DNA of 37,829 bases from Methanobacteriota archaeon (GTDB lineage Archaea; Thermoplasmatota; Thermoplasmata; RBG-16-68-12; SOIM01): positions 1,359,107-1,396,935 of the forward strand of contig CP070767.1 of assembly GCA_020345725.1 (NCBI GenBank), given 5' to 3'. This document shows positions 1 to 8,361 of the stretch, one piece after another. Position 1 is the stretch's first letter. The number at the start of each line of letters is the position of its first letter. The position numbers were made by a program, and so were the translations under genes. Below the pieces are notes generated by a model, which was not told the origin of the DNA, did no database searches, and worked only from the letters and a program-made list of their open reading frames with translations.

Positions 1-2
1 CA

Positions 3-1157
3 GCAATCTCGACCGAGGGGGAGTTCGAAGGATTTCCTGTGAAGATTCCAGTTGTTGATGTCGGAGGAATTGGAGCAGGGGGCGGAAGTATTGCCTGGCT
101 GGACGTCGGTGGTATCCTCAATGTAGGTCCACAAAGCGCTGGTTCCGATCCAGGGCCTTCCTGCTATTCCCTTGGTGGCACCAAACCCACGGTTACAGAT
201 GCCAACCTCGTCCTCGGAAGACTGAATCCAGACTACTTCCTGGGAGGGGGGATGGGCTTAGACCTCAAACTTGCAAAGAAAGCAATCCAGAAACACATCT
301 CGAAAGAGCTTGGATGGAGCGTTGAAGAGGCTGCAAGCGGGATAATCAGGGTCGTGAATGCCAACATGGTCAAGGGAATCAGCGTGAGTTCCACAGAGAA
401 AGGCTATGATGTGAGGGACTTTGGGCTGGTTGCTTTCGGCGGTGCTGGACCTCTCCATGCTGTTCAGCTGGCGAGGGAGATCGGAATCCCGAGGGTCGTC
501 ATACCCATGCTTCCTGGTAACTTCTCAGCTTTCGGTCTATTGATTACGGATACAAGGCACGATTATAGGAGAACATACAAGCAGTCCATGTCAGACCTTG
601 AGCCCAAGACGCTGGCAAAGGAATTCCTCAAGTTGGAGAGAAGGGCAAGAAGGCAATTGAAGGCCGAGGGAGTGAGCGAGAAGCAATCCAAGATCCTCTG
701 GACGGCGGATATGAGATACCACGGCCAGTCTTATGAATTGAACATCCCGATCAAGAGAAGCGAGGATATGACCGCCAAGCAAATGGAGAAAGTGGCCAAG
801 GACTTCAACAAACTACACCAGGAGGTCTATCAGTACAGTTCTCCGGACGAGAAGATTGAGATCGTGAACATTCGGTTGAGGGCTATCGGCAAGTCTCCCA
901 AGCTCAAGATGCCGAAGATGAAGAAATCAACAAAGGATGCCAAACAAGCATTGAAAGGAAAGAGAAAGGTCTTCTTTGACGAGACTGGCTACAAGGATAC
1001 AAACATCTACAACAGGTCAATGCTCAGGTACGGCAACGTTCTGAGGGGTCCGTGTATTGTTGAAGAGAGAATGTCCACTTCCGTCCTGATTCCAGGTTCG
1101 ACTGGAGAGGTGGATGCGTACGGAAATATCCTCGTGAAGGTGGGGGGTGGTCGGTGA
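3..1157 (+). CDS. hyuA: Hydantoinase/oxoprolinase family HyuA subunit, 5'-truncated by window edge
   Basis: C-terminal 384 residues of a HyuA-type subunit (ATP-dependent 5-oxoprolinase / N-methylhydantoinase / acetone carboxylase alpha family). The frame is open from base 3, so the GTG at 39 is internal and the real start lies left of the window. The diagnostic block GAGGGSIAW, followed by GPQSAGSDPGPSCY and TVTDANLVLGRLNP, is clear, as is the later AFGGAGPLHA segment. Family members bind ATP and a cyclic amide or ketone and work as a heteromer with HyuB, which follows at once with a TGATG stop/start overlap. The substrate cannot be read from sequence; hydantoins, 5-oxoproline or a ketone are all possible. 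It is presumably cytoplasmic. Confidence 0.93.
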   Translation, partial: AISTEGEFEGFPVKIPVVDVGGIGAGGGSIAWLDVGGILNVGPQSAGSDPGPSCYSLGGTKPTVTDANLVLGRLNPDYFLGGGMGLDLKLAKKAIQKHISKELGWSVEEAASGIIRVVNANMVKGISVSSTEKGYDVRDFGLVAFGGAGPLHAVQLAREIGIPRVVIPMLPGNFSAFGLLITDTRHDYRRTYKQSMSDLEPKTLAKEFLKLERRARRQLKAEGVSEKQSKILWTADMRYHGQSYELNIPIKRSEDMTAKQMEKVAKDFNKLHQEVYQYSSPDEKIEIVNIRLRAIGKSPKLKMPKMKKSTKDAKQALKGKRKVFFDETGYKDTNIYNRSMLRYGNVLRGPCIVEERMSTSVLIPGSTGEVDAYGNILVKVGGGR

Positions 1158-2833
1158 TGGCCAAGAAGATGAAGTACACGGCTGACCCGATCACCATGCA
1201 GGTCATACGCTTCGCGATGGAGCAGATCGCGGACGAGATGGGCTACACTCTTGTCAGAACAGCCAGGTCCCCTATCATCAAGGAGATTATGGACATCACT
1301 TGTGCTATCTTTGATGACAAAGGGGATACCATTGCACAGGCCCACCACGCACCAATGCTACTAACTGGTTTTGAGCTTACAATGAAAACACTGGCAAGCC
1401 ACTTCGATCCAAAAGATCTCCATCCAGGCGATGTGATAATCTCGAATGATCCGTACATGGGCGGTCAGCACATAATGGATGTTCAGACCTTTGCTCCTGC
1501 TCATTATGGAAGGAATTTGGTCGGTTTCGTGGGTACGATTGGCCATCAATCAGACATGGGTGGCATGGTCCCTGGCGGAGTAGCTGGGGGTATGACCGAG
1601 ATCTACCAGGAAGGACTGCGGATCCCAATGGTCAAGCTCTACAAGAGGTACAAGGAGAATGATGACATATTCGCGATTATTAGAAACAACATCAGGGTGC
1701 CGGACAACACGATTGGAGACATCAAGGCTCAGGTCGCTTCAAACTATGTTGGGATAAAGAAGATTCAGAACATCTACAGGAAGTACGGTGTGGAGGTCGT
1801 ACACAAGTGCGTCAGGCGATTGCTGAATTATTCAGAGACAAGGATGAGGGAAGGACTAAGGAATCTGCCAGACGGCAAGTACAGTGGAAGGTCATATATC
1901 GACAACGATGGTGTGACAGATGATTTGATTCCTGTACAGGTCAACATCCACATCAAGGATGACAAGGCAAAGGTGGATTTCAAGGGAACCAGCAAGCAGG
2001 TCACCGGGAACATCAACTGTCCGATTGCCACCACTCACGCTGCCGTGTTCTACACCATGATCGCTGTTGCTGATCCTCACGTGCCTCCAAACTCAGGTTG
2101 TTATAGGCCAGTAGAGATAGATGCCCAAGAAGGGTTGATTGTCAATCCAAGCCTCCCAGCTGCAGTGGCCGCCAGGACGAACTGTTCCCAGAAGATTGTG
2201 GAAGCTATGCTTCAGGCATTATCAAAAGCCGCGCCCGACAAGGCAATGGCCGGAAGTCATGGACAGATTTCCACCTGCGGGTTCAGCGGTTACTACGAAG
2301 GCAAGAGATGGGTGTATACCGACATACAGGGTGGCGGAGCTGGTGCTCTGCCGACAATAGATGGAAAGGACGGACAAGATTCTCATCTGGCCAGGTTCAT
2401 GAACACTCCCATCGAGGCCATAGAACTCGAATATCCGGTGAGAATAGAGCGGTTCGAACTCATCCAGGACAGCGGTGGACCAGGCAAGTACAGGGGTGCA
2501 ATGGGTCTGAGAAGGGACATCATGTTCCTGGTTGATAACGTGTCATGGGCAAGATACGGAGATACCCAAGAAAGAGCTCCATTCGGACTGTTCGGTGGAA
2601 AGGAAGGTACCAAAGGAAGGTTCTATCTGATCGACAACAAGGGCGAAAGGAGGGCCAAGTCAAAGGGAGTGAGCTTCCTCAACAAGTGGGACATCGTGAG
2701 CCTCAGGTTGCCGGGCGGAGGAGGGTTAGGAAACCCACGCAAGAGAGACAGAGAACTGGTGGAAAAAGACCTTCTGGATGGCAAGATCTCCCTGAGAAAC
2801 GCCAAGCGGGAATACGGGTATTCCAAAAAGTAG
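1157..2833 (+). CDS. hyuB: Hydantoinase/oxoprolinase family HyuB subunit
   Basis: HyuB-type subunit of 558 residues, a normal family length, partner of the upstream HyuA. The ATG at 1157 overlaps the hyuA stop (TGATG), implying translational coupling; an in-frame GTG at 1154 is a weaker choice. Family features include the opening DPITMQVIRFAMEQIADEMG, the SNDPYMGGQH motif, the internal NCPIATTHAA segment and the C-terminal GGGGLGNP. In the metal/substrate region the usual His-His-Ala-Asp-Ile-Gly-Gly appears as GHQSDMGG, so one His is replaced by Gln while the Asp is kept; this may mark a distinct substrate subgroup. The complex hydrolyses or carboxylates a small amide or ketone at the expense of ATP. 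The exact reaction is unknown. Confidence 0.93.
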   Translation: MAKKMKYTADPITMQVIRFAMEQIADEMGYTLVRTARSPIIKEIMDITCAIFDDKGDTIAQAHHAPMLLTGFELTMKTLASHFDPKDLHPGDVIISNDPYMGGQHIMDVQTFAPAHYGRNLVGFVGTIGHQSDMGGMVPGGVAGGMTEIYQEGLRIPMVKLYKRYKENDDIFAIIRNNIRVPDNTIGDIKAQVASNYVGIKKIQNIYRKYGVEVVHKCVRRLLNYSETRMREGLRNLPDGKYSGRSYIDNDGVTDDLIPVQVNIHIKDDKAKVDFKGTSKQVTGNINCPIATTHAAVFYTMIAVADPHVPPNSGCYRPVEIDAQEGLIVNPSLPAAVAARTNCSQKIVEAMLQALSKAAPDKAMAGSHGQISTCGFSGYYEGKRWVYTDIQGGGAGALPTIDGKDGQDSHLARFMNTPIEAIELEYPVRIERFELIQDSGGPGKYRGAMGLRRDIMFLVDNVSWARYGDTQERAPFGLFGGKEGTKGRFYLIDNKGERRAKSKGVSFLNKWDIVSLRLPGGGGLGNPRKRDRELVEKDLLDGKISLRNAKREYGYSKK

Positions 2834-2839
2834 AACGCT

Positions 2840-3352
2840 CTATTTCATTCTCTTTATTACGAACCTGCAGACTTCATCGCCTTTTGCGACGCACATCTCC
2901 TCTATAGATCTCACATCAGATTTAAGAACAGTCTTCCCCAGCCCAGCCAGCACTCCTTCTATCATGTGGCAAATGGCATTCTCTGATGGTCCATACTTCT
3001 CTGCAAAAGCTGAGTTATGAACGTCCACGACCAAGCTGTCCTCGGTAAGCTCGACAAGTTGAAATCTACCCCAACCAAGCTGAGATCCCATGCTGCACAT
3101 GAAATCAACCACTTCCTCATCACTGAGGCTGAACTTCTCCTTGTAGGCACTTGTCGAGAGCGAACCACCTTCATACCCACCGCTGGACATGGCAAAAGAG
3201 GTTCTCTCACCCATTGCCTTCTCCACTTCTTTCTGGAATTGCACGATTGTTTCCGGTCTTATGAGCATGTATCTAATATCATTGAAAGAAAGCTCTCCTT
3301 TCTCAGGGTCAAAACGAAGATCCTCGGATATGTTCTTGCCCTTCTCCATCAT
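2840..3352 (-). CDS. V4R (4-vinyl reductase) domain protein
   Basis: A 170-residue protein. The open frame continues upstream, but the start is placed at ATG 3352 because AGGGG lies 4 bases ahead of it; a second ATG follows at 3349. The C-terminal half resembles the V4R small-molecule-binding domain: a predicted helical/strand body with a conserved late segment holding several cysteines (EEMCVAKGDEVCRFVIKR), typical of V4R proteins related to bacteriochlorophyll 4-vinyl reductase and to ligand-sensing domains of regulators. No DNA-binding domain is visible. Single-domain archaeal V4R proteins are thought to bind hydrophobic or metal-containing ligands. It is divergent from the NifB-like gene and the two share a TATA region, so co-expression is possible. 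The role is unknown. Confidence 0.75.
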   Translation of the reverse strand: MMEKGKNISEDLRFDPEKGELSFNDIRYMLIRPETIVQFQKEVEKAMGERTSFAMSSGGYEGGSLSTSAYKEKFSLSDEEVVDFMCSMGSQLGWGRFQLVELTEDSLVVDVHNSAFAEKYGPSENAICHMIEGVLAGLGKTVLKSDVRSIEEMCVAKGDEVCRFVIKRMK

Positions 3353-3379
3353 CAATCCCCTGCTCTGGTAAGCCTTCGA

Positions 3380-3392
3380 AATATAAATAGTT
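3380..3392. promoter_or_regulatory. AT-rich TATA element shared by two divergent genes
   Basis: The sequence around AAATATAAATAG reads as a TATA box on both strands. On the plus strand it lies about 50 bases before the NifB-like start at 3437. On the minus strand it lies about 30 bases before the V4R start at 3352. One element may serve both divergent genes. This is read by eye and not tested. Confidence 0.5.
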
Positions 3393-3436
3393 CCCAAAAC
3401 AAAAAGCAAATAAGGGAAATTATATCTGATATCCCT

Positions 3437-4303
3437 ATGAGCGAGGGGACCCCGCAGGAAGATAGTTCTCATACTCTGCCCGATTGGGCTTCAAATCATC
3501 CTTGTTACAACCACCAAGCTTCCTGCAAGTTTGCAAGAATACATCTGCCAGTAGCCCCCAACTGCAACATTCAATGCAAATACTGCAACAGGAAGTTCGA
3601 CTGTCCAAATGAGAACAGACCTGGGGTTGCCTCCGAAATTCTGAGTCCTTTGGACGCGGTCAGAAGGGTCAGGTTTGCCAGGAATAAGATAGAGAACTTG
3701 TCAGTGGTGGGCATAGCTGGCCCTGGAGAACCCTTGGCGAACGAAGAGACGTTCGAGACCCTGAAGATGGTCAGGAGAATTCATCCAGATCTGCACCTCT
3801 GTCTCGCCACGAATGGACTTCTTGCACCAGTCTACATCGACAGGCTCAACGAACTTGGATTGGAGTTTGCAACTGTTTCGATTGCCGCAATGGATCCGTA
3901 TGTTGGGAAGAAGATATATGACTGGGTCCGCTGGAATGGTAATGTGTTCAAGGGGGAATTCGCTTTCAAAGTTCTATCTCAGAACCAATGGCAGGCAGTG
4001 GAACTGTTCGTCAATTCGGGCATTCTAGTCAAGATCAATACTGTTTTCATACCGGGTGTCAACGACGATCAGATAGGGAAGATAGCGAAGAAGGCTGCTG
4101 ATATGGGCGCTCATATGTTGAACGTTATGCCTCTCATTCCTGTCGAGGGTTCTGGGTTCGAGGGACACAGGTCTCCGACCAACAAGGAAGTCAAACTGGT
4201 GAGAGACTATTGTGAAACTTCAATTCCTCAGATGAGGCACTGCGCCAAATGCAAGGCAGATGCAGTGGGTCTTCTTGGAGAGGATATTTCTTTTTGTTTG
4301 TAG
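3437..4303 (+). CDS. nifB: NifB-domain radical SAM protein (nitrogenase cofactor maturase-like)
   Basis: A 288-residue protein starting at ATG 3437; the longer open frame upstream runs antisense through the V4R gene and is rejected. It carries the NifB signature set: H21-P-C23-Y, the radical SAM cluster C43-x3-C47-x2-C50 in NCNIQCKYCNRKFDC, RPGVASE, and near the end H268-C269-x2-C272 followed by KADAVGLLGED. In characterised NifB these N- and C-terminal His/Cys positions hold the two 4Fe-4S units that are fused with a SAM-derived carbon into the 8Fe core of the nitrogenase cofactor. It has the short form without a NifX-like C-terminal domain, as in methanogen NifB. No nifHDK genes are in the window, so it may serve a distant nitrogenase or another 8Fe cofactor. 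Confidence 0.88.
   Translation: MSEGTPQEDSSHTLPDWASNHPCYNHQASCKFARIHLPVAPNCNIQCKYCNRKFDCPNENRPGVASEILSPLDAVRRVRFARNKIENLSVVGIAGPGEPLANEETFETLKMVRRIHPDLHLCLATNGLLAPVYIDRLNELGLEFATVSIAAMDPYVGKKIYDWVRWNGNVFKGEFAFKVLSQNQWQAVELFVNSGILVKINTVFIPGVNDDQIGKIAKKAADMGAHMLNVMPLIPVEGSGFEGHRSPTNKEVKLVRDYCETSIPQMRHCAKCKADAVGLLGEDISFCL
4286..4300 (+). terminator. T-rich tract at the 3' end of the NifB-like gene
   Basis: The last codons and stop of the NifB-like gene fall in a pyrimidine-rich run (ATTTCTTTTTGTTTG). Archaeal RNA polymerase terminates at oligo-T tracts without needing a hairpin, so this is a reasonable terminator placed right at the gene end. Inference only. Confidence 0.4.
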
Positions 4304-4331
4304 TAAGAGCAATAGCCAGAACTCCTTTTTC

Positions 4332-4471
4332 GAGTTAACCTTAGACAAGGTTAACTCCTGAGAAATCAACTGCTGGCTACGGTATGAAAAGTCAACCTTA
4401 AACAAGGTTAACCCCTCAGAAGGGACCACTCATTACACTCAGAAGAAGTTAACCTTAAACAAGGTTAACTC
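4332..4471. repeat. Three palindromic repeats at exact 57-bp spacing
   Basis: Three near-identical interrupted palindromes lie between two convergent genes. Unit 1 (4332-4357) has perfect 11-base arms GAGTTAACCTT and AAGGTTAACTC around AGAC. Unit 2 (4391-4412) has GTCAACCTT and AAGGTTAAC around AAAC, with one arm mismatch. Unit 3 (4447-4470) has 10-base arms AGTTAACCTT and AAGGTTAACT around AAAC. Centres are at 4344.5, 4401.5 and 4458.5, exactly 57 bases apart. Bases just after units 1 and 2 (CCT-AGAA) are also similar, while the middle of each interval is unrelated. Function unknown: protein-binding array, RNA hairpins or a degenerate tandem repeat are possible. No further copy was noticed in the window. 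Confidence 0.9.
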
Positions 4472-4513
4472 AACTTGATTACACCGAACGAAAACCCTTA
4501 GGACCGAACCAAG

Positions 4514-4963
4514 CTACTCGGATCTCTCCATATCCAGCTTCTCGACAGGTATATTAGCCTGATTCAGCAAATCCAGCCCCATCTTTTCTGGATACCCATC
4601 GAGATACACAACTCTCTTTATTCCTGCATTGATAATCATCTTGGCGCACGTATTGCATGGCACAATCGTGGTGTACAGAACCGCACCTTTCGACCCTTTG
4701 CCAGCTTGCAGCAAGGCGTTCTGTTCCGCATGAACAGCTGTGCAAACCTCCATCCTCTCCCCCGAAGGTATCTCCTGCTCGTCCCTGATGCAACCGATCT
4801 CATCACAATGTGGTAGACCGCGAGGATTCCCGTTATACCCAGTGCTCTTTATCTCGTCTCCATTGACCACAACGGACCCTATTTGCCTCCGCGTGCAAGT
4901 TGCCCTTTTGGAAACATCAATGGCTATGTTCATGTAGTACTCGTCGCGCGGAATCCTCTTCAT
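4514..4963 (-). CDS. dCMP deaminase family protein
   Basis: Cytidine/deoxycytidylate deaminase family member of 149 residues, the normal length for archaeal and bacterial dCMP deaminases. The zinc site is intact: H78-A-E80 in VHAEQNALL and P102-C103-x2-C106 in VPCNTCAK, with E80 the proton shuttle. An early substrate-loop region (IGSVVVNGDEIKSTGYNGNP) also matches. It should convert dCMP to dUMP, feeding thymidylate synthesis in the cytoplasm. The ATG at 4963 has a purine-rich GGACGG ahead of it and a TATA-like GTTTAATAG near 5000. It stands alone and converges on the NifB-like gene, with the palindrome cluster between them. Confidence 0.9.
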   Translation of the reverse strand: MKRIPRDEYYMNIAIDVSKRATCTRRQIGSVVVNGDEIKSTGYNGNPRGLPHCDEIGCIRDEQEIPSGERMEVCTAVHAEQNALLQAGKGSKGAVLYTTIVPCNTCAKMIINAGIKRVVYLDGYPEKMGLDLLNQANIPVEKLDMERSE

Positions 4964-5023
4964 ACTTACCGTCCTGAATGAGAAAAAGCGAGACGGCTAT
5001 TAAACCTTTGTCGGGCAGAATGG

Positions 5024-5974
5024 CTAGACCTTGTAGTAGGTGAGCCCTTCCTTCTCCTTCGTTTCAACCGCCTTATCTTCAGCGAGTATTTCCAAATGTC
5101 CCAGTATCTCTCCCAGCCCCATCAGGACCTGTTCTATTGACATTATTCCGAAGACCCTGTTCATGAGTTCAAATGCTGTGAGCTCTTCTTTCTCAAGATA
5201 GTCCAATATTGTTTGCTTCCTGGATTCATATGCTTTCTTCATTCCCTCTATCTTCTCGTTGACCTTCTCAAATGGTTCTCCGTGTCCAGGATACGCCTTC
5301 TTCGCTTCAAGCTTAGAGAGCTTCTCCATGGATTCCAGGAAGTCGTCCAGTCCCACGGATTTCTTGTCCGCTCCTCCAAACACAGAACAGGGAGAGTTCT
5401 CCACTAGCAGTGCATCCCCACTGAAAAGCACATCTTCTGAGTGAAGGCTTATTGATCCAGATGAGTGTCCAGGAGTGTACAGAACCTCAAAGGCTCCGCT
5501 CTCGAACTCAATCTTGTCCTTGTCCTTGAGCGTCTTCGTGACTTTGCATGGATGGGTAAGGGAATCCAAGAAATCCAGGAATTCTCGAATGACTTGAAAC
5601 GTCTGAGGGGGTGCCCCAGTGCTGCTGAGCAAATCGCTGCATTCCATAAACCTCTTCTCTATCGCTCCACCAAAATCCTCTATCGTGTCCCTGTCCTTCT
5701 CATGTGCAAGAATCTCTGGGTTGCAGATATTAGCGAATTCGTGAGCAAGTCCACAATGATCCACATGTCCGTGAGTGAGAACGATCCTCTCCACGTCCTT
5801 CATCTCCAGACCAATCTTACCCAACCCTATCTGGAGGTCTGCTCTTGTGGTCTCTGTATCGGGCCCGGTGTCAATCAAGGTGTAGGGTTTCTCCTCTATC
5901 AAATAGACATTCGTTCCTCCCAATGGGAGAGGTGTGGGCACGACTATTCTCTGGACGTTCCCCTCCACGTCCAT
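5024..5974 (-). CDS. Metallo-beta-lactamase fold hydrolase
   Basis: A 316-residue protein with the MBL-fold metal motif T67-H68-G69-H70-V-D72-H73 and downstream metal-ligand regions around TPGHSSGS and YPGHGEP. About 70 C-terminal residues look like a small helical/winged domain, as in LACTB2-like hydrolases. The open frame extends to a TTG at 5995, but a TATA box (ATATTTATTAAG) lies only about 30 bases before ATG 5974, which makes a near-leaderless start at 5974 the better choice. Family members hydrolyse thioesters, phosphodiesters or glyoxalase-type substrates. The exact substrate cannot be told, and neighbours give no pathway hint. Confidence 0.87.
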   Translation of the reverse strand: MDVEGNVQRIVVPTPLPLGGTNVYLIEEKPYTLIDTGPDTETTRADLQIGLGKIGLEMKDVERIVLTHGHVDHCGLAHEFANICNPEILAHEKDRDTIEDFGGAIEKRFMECSDLLSSTGAPPQTFQVIREFLDFLDSLTHPCKVTKTLKDKDKIEFESGAFEVLYTPGHSSGSISLHSEDVLFSGDALLVENSPCSVFGGADKKSVGLDDFLESMEKLSKLEAKKAYPGHGEPFEKVNEKIEGMKKAYESRKQTILDYLEKEELTAFELMNRVFGIMSIEQVLMGLGEILGHLEILAEDKAVETKEKEGLTYYKV

Positions 5975-6042
5975 GCCCCAAAATATGGAATTCAACTACT
6001 TAATAAATATTCCGATAGAATCTGGTCTTCGAAAGACCCGGA

Positions 6043-6273
6043 CTACATCACTGTCATTACTTTCTTAATCTCGGGGATTTCCTGTCTCAGGATTCTCTCA
6101 ACAACTGTCAGGCTGGTCATCTGGGAAAGCGGACATCCAGCGCAGGCTCCTTGCAGTCTTACCTTCACTTCGCCCGCGTCTTCGTTGACCTCCACGAGCT
6201 CGATGTCTCCTCCGTCCGCTCTAAGAGCCGGTCTTATGTTCTTCTCCAGGACCTCTTCAACCTTGTCTCGCAT
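6043..6273 (-). CDS. NifU-like iron-sulfur scaffold protein (C-terminal NifU domain)
   Basis: A 76-residue single-domain NifU C-terminal (Nfu) protein. It has the usual helical opening, the LRADGGDIELV segment and the cluster-binding C44-x2-C47 in GACAGCPLSQMT. Such proteins hold or transfer a 4Fe-4S cluster to apo-enzymes; the many Fe-S enzymes nearby (NifB-like, isomerase, ferredoxin oxidoreductase) are plausible clients. The start ATG at 6273 has AGGTG ahead of it, and a TATA-like GATATTTATG about 35-40 bases upstream on the minus strand. It is separated from the MBL gene by 68 bases and may be co-transcribed with it. Confidence 0.92.
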   Translation of the reverse strand: MRDKVEEVLEKNIRPALRADGGDIELVEVNEDAGEVKVRLQGACAGCPLSQMTSLTVVERILRQEIPEIKKVMTVM

Positions 6274-6373
6274 TCAGGGCACCTGTCATACAAATTGTGC
6301 ATTCAGCATAAATATCTTTTCTTGTAACTCTCTGGACTGACACTTACGAAAGAAATATTATGGTTGAGCGGGA

Positions 6374-8323
6374 ATGTTGGATATTGTGGAAATGAGGAGA
6401 GGAGGCCTGATCGTATTCATTCTTCTATTGTTCGGCATGTTCAATCTCACGTTCACTGTTCTTCCTGAAAACACTGTGGCAACCACCCTTTTTGTAGGTG
6501 GAGGTGGACCAAGCAACTACACTGACATTCGAAGCGCTGTTAGGAACGCAACGGATGGTGACACTGTATATGTCTTCAGCGGGACCTATGTTGAACAGAT
6601 ATTCATCGACTCAACCATTAGCATGATTGGGGAAGACAGAAACACAACGATAATCGATGTTGTGGCCTATGATTCCATAATCTTTGTAGATGCCGATTGG
6701 GTGAATATCTCAGGATTCACAATTAGGGGCAAGGTGAATCCCAACAGCACTGAAGAATTCATTAATGGAATCGAGATGGAGAATCACAGGAACTGCAGCT
6801 TCACAGACACATTCTTCGAGACTGAGGGCAACGGCATACAACTCATCAACTCGACTGGCAATACCATCATGCACAACACATTCTACAATAACTCGTACGG
6901 AATATTATTCTCCCACTCCTACAACAGTGTGATTGCCGAAAACAATTTCACCTCAAACAAAGGGAATTCCATTCATCTGGCTTACTCCCGGGACAATGTA
7001 ATAGCTCTCAACAATTTCTCTTCGAACGAGGAGGACGACATTCACCTATTTTCCTCGAGCTCCATCACGGTCTATCACAACAACCTGAACAGCACCTTGG
7101 GATCATGGGATGACGGTTTCAACTATTGGGACAGCGACTATCCGTCTGGAGGCAATCATTGGAAGGATTACTCCGACCTTGATGAGAAGAGCGGACCGTT
7201 CCAGGATCAACCAGGAAGTGATGGGTTTGGGGACATGCCAGTAGGTCTCATTGGTGGTTCAAGCAAGGACCGCTACCCATTTATGAACGCCACTTTCGCA
7301 CCCTCTCCCCCCTCTCCTCCGCGACGCCTCATCGGAATTGACGGTGACGAGATGGTTCTTCTTTCTTGGGATCGTCCGCTGTTCGATGGCTTCTCACCCA
7401 TTACCAACTATGGCATTTACAGGTCAACTGCACCTGGACAAGAGACCTTCTTGACTCAGATAGGAAATGTACTGAACTACACGGACTGGAATCTGGTAAA
7501 TGGACAAGCATACTACTATCGGGTCACGGCGATCAATGCTGTGGGGGAAAGCGTTGGATCGAACGAAATCAGCCTTATTCCATTTACCAAAGCGGGACCG
7601 CCTTTGAACCTGACGGCACAGGCCGGAATCGAGCAAATCACATTGACCTGGTCTGCACCTGTGAATGATGGGGGACGCCCAGTCGATGGCTATGTAATAT
7701 ATCGGGAAAACTCCACTGGCGGAGAGACAAGTCTTGTTATTGTCGGAAATGTTCTCACGCGAACAGACATTGGGTTGATTGGAGGCCACACCTATTTCTA
7801 CAAGGTGGCTGCCGTCACATTGGCTGGGTGGGGAGAATACTCAACGGAAGTGAGTGCAACGGCTCTTGCGCCACCTAACGTGCCTCCCACTTGCGAAATA
7901 ACGTACCCGTTACCAGATATCATCGTTGAAGGGATTGTCACAATCACTGGCACTGCATCAGATACAGACGGAAATGTACAGATAGTGGAGATAAAGATAA
8001 ATGAGACCGCCTGGATGCCTGCAACTGGGACTGTTTCATGGGTCTATGAATGGAACACGACCGAGCTACCGGATGAGAACTACACGATTTCAGCGCGGTG
8101 TTTTGATGGAGAAGACTACTCAGGGATTTTGGGTTTGATTGTGACGGTCTATAATCCTCCACCAGCTCCCGAAGAAGTAGATGACAGCTATTGGCTGTGG
8201 ATGGCATTCGCAATGACAATTCTTGTAGTGGTCCTCTTGTTAGCTGCCCTTATCTTTGCAAGAAGAACTGGAAAGAAGGGCGAATCAGATGACCACTCTG
8301 AAGAACCTCAAGAAGAGCTTTAA
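6374..8323 (+). CDS. Secreted NosD-type beta-helix protein with FN3 and Ig-like domains and a C-terminal anchor
   Basis: A 649-residue cell-surface protein. A hydrophobic signal segment (about residues 10-38) leads into a right-handed beta-helix region (about 45-260) rich in Asn-Asn-Thr and I-x-L-x-x-S-x-x-N repeats (PbH1/NosD type). Two fibronectin type III domains follow (about 310-400 and 405-500, each with a WxxP-x-x-x-G strand pattern), then an Ig-like domain (about 505-600), and one membrane helix near 610-632 followed by a basic/acidic tail. The short linker YWDSDYPSGGNHWKDY is typical of archaeal NosD-like surface proteins. Start uncertain: a TATA-like AAATATTA at 6353 would favour ATG 6392 over 6374. 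The next gene is a tandem paralog. Probably carbohydrate or surface binding, but activity is unknown. Confidence 0.85.
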   Translation: MLDIVEMRRGGLIVFILLLFGMFNLTFTVLPENTVATTLFVGGGGPSNYTDIRSAVRNATDGDTVYVFSGTYVEQIFIDSTISMIGEDRNTTIIDVVAYDSIIFVDADWVNISGFTIRGKVNPNSTEEFINGIEMENHRNCSFTDTFFETEGNGIQLINSTGNTIMHNTFYNNSYGILFSHSYNSVIAENNFTSNKGNSIHLAYSRDNVIALNNFSSNEEDDIHLFSSSSITVYHNNLNSTLGSWDDGFNYWDSDYPSGGNHWKDYSDLDEKSGPFQDQPGSDGFGDMPVGLIGGSSKDRYPFMNATFAPSPPSPPRRLIGIDGDEMVLLSWDRPLFDGFSPITNYGIYRSTAPGQETFLTQIGNVLNYTDWNLVNGQAYYYRVTAINAVGESVGSNEISLIPFTKAGPPLNLTAQAGIEQITLTWSAPVNDGGRPVDGYVIYRENSTGGETSLVIVGNVLTRTDIGLIGGHTYFYKVAAVTLAGWGEYSTEVSATALAPPNVPPTCEITYPLPDIIVEGIVTITGTASDTDGNVQIVEIKINETAWMPATGTVSWVYEWNTTELPDENYTISARCFDGEDYSGILGLIVTVYNPPPAPEEVDDSYWLWMAFAMTILVVVLLLAALIFARRTGKKGESDDHSEEPQEEL

Positions 8324-8332
8324 GTGCTGACG

Positions 8333-8361
8333 GAATATATGTGGTGAGGGTCCTGTTTAGA
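8333..8361 (+). promoter_or_regulatory. Promoter implying a leaderless transcript for the second NosD-like gene
   Basis: AATATAT at 8334-8340 is centred about 24 bases before the ATG at 8361, which is the TATA-to-start distance in archaea. The message would begin at or next to its start codon. Read by eye. Confidence 0.45.

Noticed and set aside
3017-3436. N-terminal extension of the NifB-like protein
   Set aside because: The upstream frame is antisense to the V4R gene, and the TATA region at 3380-3392 lies inside it; the family begins near the ATG at 3437.
4332-4471. CRISPR array with three repeats
   Set aside because: Repeat and spacer sizes are in range, but the repeats differ from each other, are nearly perfect palindromes throughout, number only three, and no cas genes are in the window.
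5465-6340. A 291-codon plus-strand frame
   Set aside because: It runs antisense through the metallo-beta-lactamase and NifU-like genes, which have clear motifs; its own translation resembles no protein family.
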